A DNA stretch of 8,449 bases, from NCBI GenBank assembly GCA_014799985.1, contig JAAVGZ010000016.1:1-8449 (forward strand), given 5' to 3'. Below are positions 5,893-8,449 of this stretch, one piece after another. The notes under the pieces are model-generated. The model was not told the origin of the DNA, ran no database searches, and worked only from the letters and a program-made list of their open reading frames with translations. A program made the position numbers and the translations under genes. The stretch comes from Helicobacter sp. Lineage in GTDB: Bacteria; Campylobacterota; Campylobacteria; Campylobacterales; Helicobacteraceae. Every line of letters starts with the position of its first letter. Positions within the stretch are counted from its first letter, which is position 1.

Positions 5893-6632
5893 TATGGCTT
5901 TCTCTTTTCGATGAATCCATCGCCAAACGCACCGCTAGCAAGCGGCAAATCGGGCGCTAGCGCCTCTGCCTTTGCCTTGCGCGAGCCCGAATCCACGCTT
6001 GGATAGACCTTTGTAATCATGAGTGATTGGCTTGGATTATAGAAAAAGACATCACCAGTCGCGACCTTGCCAAAATGGCTCGAATCAAACTCAATGACGA
6101 GCTTTTTGGCGTTGCTTTGCAGCTCGAAAAGCGGCGAGTTGAGCGCCACAACGCCGTTGCCAACCTCGGTGCTTTTCTTGCTAATCACGCCCGCAAACGG
6201 CGCTTTGAGCGTGAGATTGTCGAGCAGCTCTTCTTGCAAAAGCAGCGCTGATTCCGCGCGCGCAAGCTCGCTGGCGAGCGACTGCGTCTCGAGGCGAATC
6301 TTGTCTAGTGTGTTACCATCGATGACCGAGGCGGATTTCTCGTAACGCTCAAGCTGCAAACGCGCAAACTCATGTTTGGCGCGCAACGCTTGGAGCTGCG
6401 CACGCGCAATCGCGACCTGCGCCTTTTGTTCCTTGTCGCGCAAAGCTAGGAGCAGCGCGCCCTCTTGCACATAGTCGCCCACATCGACAAGGATTGTCTC
6501 GACCACGCCGCTCGCCTGCAACACGAGCGTGGATTGTTGCACAGGGACGACACTATATGTCGCATAGATTCTTTGCTCGGCGAAGCCAAAGGTGAAAACG
6601 AGAAGCAAAAAGAGAGAGTGTAGGGGTTTCAT
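5892..6632 (-). CDS. hefB: Short periplasmic adaptor (membrane fusion) protein, HefB-like
   Basis: This 246-residue adaptor links the RND pump to the outer-membrane channel. Residues 1-18 are a signal peptide (hydrophobic, ending G-F-A) with no lipobox Cys, so it is not lipidated, unlike AcrA. The split lipoyl domain is seen as VVETILVDVGDYVQEGALLLAL (43-64) and LKAPFAGVISKKSTEVGNGV (142-161). An Arg/Leu/Glu-rich coiled-coil hairpin lies between them (about 68-136). A beta-barrel-like part follows, and the protein ends early: AcrA-type adaptors have nearly 400 residues, so most of the membrane-proximal domain is missing. H. pylori HefB is also short, so this is a lineage trait rather than a truncation. 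The ATG overlaps the hefA stop (ATGA), with GGAGG about 10 bases upstream. Confidence 0.93.
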   Translation of the reverse strand: MKPLHSLFLLLVFTFGFAEQRIYATYSVVPVQQSTLVLQASGVVETILVDVGDYVQEGALLLALRDKEQKAQVAIARAQLQALRAKHEFARLQLERYEKSASVIDGNTLDKIRLETQSLASELARAESALLLQEELLDNLTLKAPFAGVISKKSTEVGNGVVALNSPLFELQSNAKKLVIEFDSSHFGKVATGDVFFYNPSQSLMITKVYPSVDSGSRKAKAEALAPDLPLASGAFGDGFIEKRKP

Positions 6633-8002
6633 TGGATAAAGTCCTCCAGCTTGCCGCCGCTCGCAAAAATCATCTGTGCTTTTGCCATTTCATAATCTAA
6701 GAACGACTCCTCAAAAGACGCGCGCGCGGCAACATCTGTCGCAAGCGATGTCAGGTATTCGGTGTGCGAGATGAGCCCCGTTTGGAACTTCTTTTGTGCG
6801 TAGCAATACGCGATTCGTGCGGACTTTGCCTGTGTTTTTGTCCATGTGATTTTTTGGCGCGCATTCTCAAGAGCATTTTGGGCAATCTTGACTTGGTGGC
6901 TTTGGTAACGCAGCTGATGTTGGTATTGCGATTGTGCGCTAAGGTATTCATAGCGCGCCGCCTCACGCTCTTTTTGCACAGCAAAGGTGTCAAACAGCGG
7001 AAACACGACTTGCAAGCCGATTGTGGCTTGGACACCATGCAGCTCGGAATCGTCAATCGTGAGCGCGAAAGGCAATGTCGGGAGCTTTGGGATATAAAAT
7101 TTATCGAAATGATAATATCCCGCGCGCGCGAAAACATCGACTTTGGGCAGATAATTATACGCGCCGATGCGCGCATGCAGCGCGTCAAGCTGCTTGTCAA
7201 ACGCGCGAAGCTCGGCGGAGGGCGATGGCGTCAGAAGTAGCATAGATTCCGCTTGTGCGCTCGGCGAATCATGCAACAAAGGCAGGGCGATTTGCGAGAA
7301 ATGAAAGCTTGGCATGGGCGCTGTGTCGGGCAGCTCGCAAGGGTTTGAATGCGATTGTTGACTGGGTGACACAACATCGGCAAAGGGCTTTTGGGTGAGC
7401 CACTCGAGGTTTTCGCTGTGCGTTTGGGCGAGCAAAATGGCACTGTTGCGCTGGTAGGCATTTTGGGCAATCTGCGCGCGCAGCGCCTCGAGCGCGTCTA
7501 GCCCGCTTAGCCCGTTCTCATAGAATCGCTCCAATCGGGCGAGATTCGCCTCTAGCTCGTGCTGTTGCGCGGCGAGCGCCTGCAAGAGGCTCTTTGCCTT
7601 GAAATAGCCATAATAATGTTCGATGACTTGGAGATAGAGCTTTTGGCGCGTGGATTCCTCGTTTTCAACGCTGCTTGCAAGCAGCGATTCTTGCGCCTCT
7701 TTGGCGAGCGTGCTGCGAAAGCCATCGAAAAGATTCCACTCGGCTTGCAGCCCGAGCGTCAGCGTGCGATAGGCTTGGAATACGGACGGCTGGTTGGTCT
7801 GTTCAGCCCCCACGCTCGCGCCGATTTTTGGAAAAAACGCGGCTTTCAGAGAATCTTTTTTTGCCCTTTCTTTCTCAACGAGCCAAACAGACGCCCGCAG
7901 CGGCTCGCTTTTTTGGACGGCGGCAAAAAGCGAACGCAAGCTCGCTGTTTCTTCGGCAAACGACAAAGCAATGCAAAAAATAAAGATTACCAACGCACGC
8001 AC
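6629..8002 (-). CDS. hefA: TolC-like outer-membrane efflux channel, HefA-like
   Basis: This 457-residue member of the outer membrane efflux protein family forms the trimeric channel-tunnel for the pump. A signal peptide covers residues 1-16 (MRALVIFIFCIALSFA, then EE). The internal duplication of the family is clear. Repeat 1 has FFPKIGASVGAEQ (56-68) and LQAEWNLFDGFR (85-96), followed by long helices to about 200. Repeat 2 has YLPKVDVFARAGYYHF (284-299) and GLQVVFPLFDTFA (329-341), followed by helices and the FQTGLISHTEYL segment (406-417). A Pro/Ser-rich linker (about 205-265) lies between the halves, where the equatorial region falls. The start is GTG at 8002: AAGGA lies 7 bases upstream, an in-frame stop follows shortly upstream, and the nearby ATG at 8006 is in another frame. 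It is the first gene of the operon, 17 or so bases from the predicted transcription start. Confidence 0.93.
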   Translation of the reverse strand: MRALVIFIFCIALSFAEETASLRSLFAAVQKSEPLRASVWLVEKERAKKDSLKAAFFPKIGASVGAEQTNQPSVFQAYRTLTLGLQAEWNLFDGFRSTLAKEAQESLLASSVENEESTRQKLYLQVIEHYYGYFKAKSLLQALAAQQHELEANLARLERFYENGLSGLDALEALRAQIAQNAYQRNSAILLAQTHSENLEWLTQKPFADVVSPSQQSHSNPCELPDTAPMPSFHFSQIALPLLHDSPSAQAESMLLLTPSPSAELRAFDKQLDALHARIGAYNYLPKVDVFARAGYYHFDKFYIPKLPTLPFALTIDDSELHGVQATIGLQVVFPLFDTFAVQKEREAARYEYLSAQSQYQHQLRYQSHQVKIAQNALENARQKITWTKTQAKSARIAYCYAQKKFQTGLISHTEYLTSLATDVAARASFEESFLDYEMAKAQMIFASGGKLEDFIQ

Positions 8003-8025
8003 ACATGAATCCTTACATTTTGCGC

Positions 8026-8034
8026 ATTATAGCA
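8026..8034 (-). promoter_or_regulatory. Predicted extended -10 promoter of the efflux operon
   Basis: The minus strand reads TGC-TATAAT (8034-8026), a perfect -10 box with the TGn extension. The start should be near 8019, leaving a leader of about 17 bases that carries AAGGA (8014-8010) before the GTG of hefA. No -35 match is seen at the right spacing (AATCCA there). This would drive hefA-hefB-hefC, the pseudopilin and panC. No regulator gene is adjacent, and I see no CmeR-type inverted repeat over the promoter. Confidence 0.7.
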
Positions 8035-8083
8035 TATTTTCTAGCGTTTGGATTCCTCGCGCGTTGGTCGCTGCGCGCAAAAT

Positions 8084-8103
8084 GTGCGCGACTAGGGTCG
8101 CAC
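8084..8103. repeat. Short dyad, third version
   Basis: The sequence GTGCGCGACTAGGGTCGCAC contains GCGAC (8088-8092) and GTCGC (8097-8101) around TAGG, within outer GTGCG/CGCAC arms. It resembles the dyads at 209-226 and 734-746. Like the first of these, it lies shortly before a 104-bp-family element. It is about 50 bases upstream of the operon promoter, so a regulatory role is possible but unsupported. Confidence 0.45.
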
Positions 8104-8120
8104 TTTCGATGTTGCTTTGC

Positions 8121-8223
8121 GTCATTGCGAGCGCTAGCGTTGCAAGCAAACGGCATAGAATCCTCATGATTCTAGCTTCGCACACGGTTGGTTGCCACGC
8201 TCGTTACACTCGCTCGCAATGAC
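8121..8223 (-). repeat. 103-bp nested inverted-repeat element, copy 5 (reversed)
   Basis: Perfect 13-bp ends GTCATTGCGAGCG (8121-8133) and CGCTCGCAATGAC (8211-8223) enclose a perfect internal palindrome, TAGAATC (8156-8162) with GATTCTA (8168-8174). Read as reverse complement it aligns with copies 1 and 2 (GTGGCAACCAACCGTGTG, then TAGAATCATG), so it is inverted relative to the left cluster. Confidence 0.85.
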
Positions 8224-8252
8224 GATGGATATTTTTGTATGTGCTATTTTGT

Positions 8253-8343
8253 GTCATTGCGAGCATTCGCTAGAATGCGAAGCAATCAACCGTCTATGAA
8301 TGCTCGACACGGTTGCTTGCTTCGGCTGTCGCCTCGCAATGAC
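8253..8343 (+). repeat. 91-bp inverted-repeat element, copy 6 (internal deletion)
   Basis: It starts GTCATTGCGAGC (8253-8264) and ends CTCGCAATGAC (8333-8343). It keeps the GCATTC-GCTA-GAATGC hairpin (8263-8278) and GCAATCAACCGT of copies 1 and 2 in the same orientation, but lacks the central TAGAATC/GATTCTA palindrome, which explains the shorter length. It lies 29 bases after copy 5. Confidence 0.8.
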
Positions 8344-8350
8344 GGATAGG

Positions 8351-8404
8351 TAGATTCTTTCGAGATTCCAAGCATAGAGATGCAACGCTAACGCTCAACA
8401 TGAC
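8351..8404 (-). repeat. Partial copy of a second repeat type (GTCATGTTGAGC)
   Basis: On the minus strand the sequence starts GTCATGTTGAGCGTTAGCG and continues to GGAATCTCGAAAGAATCTA. Such GTCATGTTGAGC...GATTCTTTCGA repeats are known to me from other Helicobacter genomes, where they often appear beside the GTCATTGCGAGC family. No matching second end is seen here. It shares 13 bases with the interior of the element at 1170-1256. Confidence 0.45.
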
Positions 8405-8413
8405 ATAATCCCC

Positions 8414-8449
8414 AGAAAAAGCGCGCGCAAAGCTATGGCGAAGCCACAG
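8414..8449 (-). repeat. Right copy of 36-bp flanking inverted repeat
   Basis: This stretch is the exact reverse complement of 161-196. It reaches the last base of the window, so the true repeat may be longer on this side. The bases before it (CCCC) do not match the left copy beyond 196, so the inner boundary is real. The same possible GCTGTGGC/GCCATAGC hairpin is contained in it in part. Confidence 0.85.

Larger units (their letters stand above)
8040..8449. other. Gene-free, repeat-filled right flank
   Basis: No credible gene is seen from the operon promoter to the window end. The stretch mirrors the left flank: a short GCGAC/GTCGC dyad, two repeat elements in opposite orientation, a fragment of another repeat type, and the second arm of the 36-bp inverted repeat. 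An open frame that starts inside hefA on the opposite strand and runs to about 8222 consists of hefA antisense plus repeat sequence, and I do not accept it. Confidence 0.7.

Noticed and set aside
8004..8006. ATG just upstream of the hefA start
   Set aside because: It is in a different frame (reads M-C-A-C-V) and too close to AAGGA. The GTG at 8002 gives the signal peptide and better spacing.
1..8449. tRNA, rRNA, transposase, integrase or toxin-antitoxin genes
   Set aside because: I looked on both strands and saw no cloverleaf, rRNA-like stretch or catalytic motif of these families. The mobile-like signals are non-coding repeats only.

Overview
The window looks like chromosomal DNA from a Campylobacterota species, most likely an enterohepatic-type Helicobacter. 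The evidence is a tightly packed outer-membrane factor / short adaptor / RND pump operon in the order and sizes of H. pylori hefABC, a pseudopilin with Ala at -1 of the cleavage site (common in this phylum), and intergenic spaces packed with GTCATTGCGAGC...GCAATGAC repeats of the kind scattered through several enterohepatic Helicobacter genomes. Hand-counted GC is high for that genus: about 58% over 4921-5220, about 61% over 1741-1980 and about 47% over 2161-2820. The species is therefore uncertain.

Layout. All six protein genes lie on the minus strand. Read in the direction of transcription, an extended -10 promoter (8026-8034) precedes hefA-like (8002-6629, outer-membrane channel), hefB-like (6632-5892, short periplasmic adaptor), hefC-like (5892-2812, RND transporter), a GspH/FimT-like pseudopilin (2819-2151) and panC (2142-1312, pantothenate synthetase). 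Junctions are overlaps of 4, 1 and 8 bases and then an 8-base gap, so this should be one transcript with translational coupling. After a 274-base gap holding one diverged repeat and its own likely promoter comes a small Cys-rich lipoprotein (1037-753).

Flanks. Positions 1-752 and 8040-8449 have no credible genes. They hold a large imperfect hairpin (47-97), five full copies of the 91-105 bp inverted-repeat element (three on the left, two on the right; a sixth, diverged copy lies in the panC-lipoprotein gap), three versions of a short GCGAC/GTCGC dyad, and degenerate fragments of other repeats. A perfect 36-bp sequence occurs once near each end in opposite orientation (161-196 and 8414-8449), so the whole gene block is bracketed by inverted repeats.

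Function. The first three genes should build a tripartite pump expelling amphiphilic toxins such as bile salts, detergents and antibiotics. panC supplies pantothenate for coenzyme A. The pseudopilin has no obvious functional link to either and is the most unusual element of the operon. I see no clearly new defence or mobile system. The points most worth checking are the pump-pseudopilin coupling, the structured repeats with compensatory changes, and the bracketing inverted repeat.
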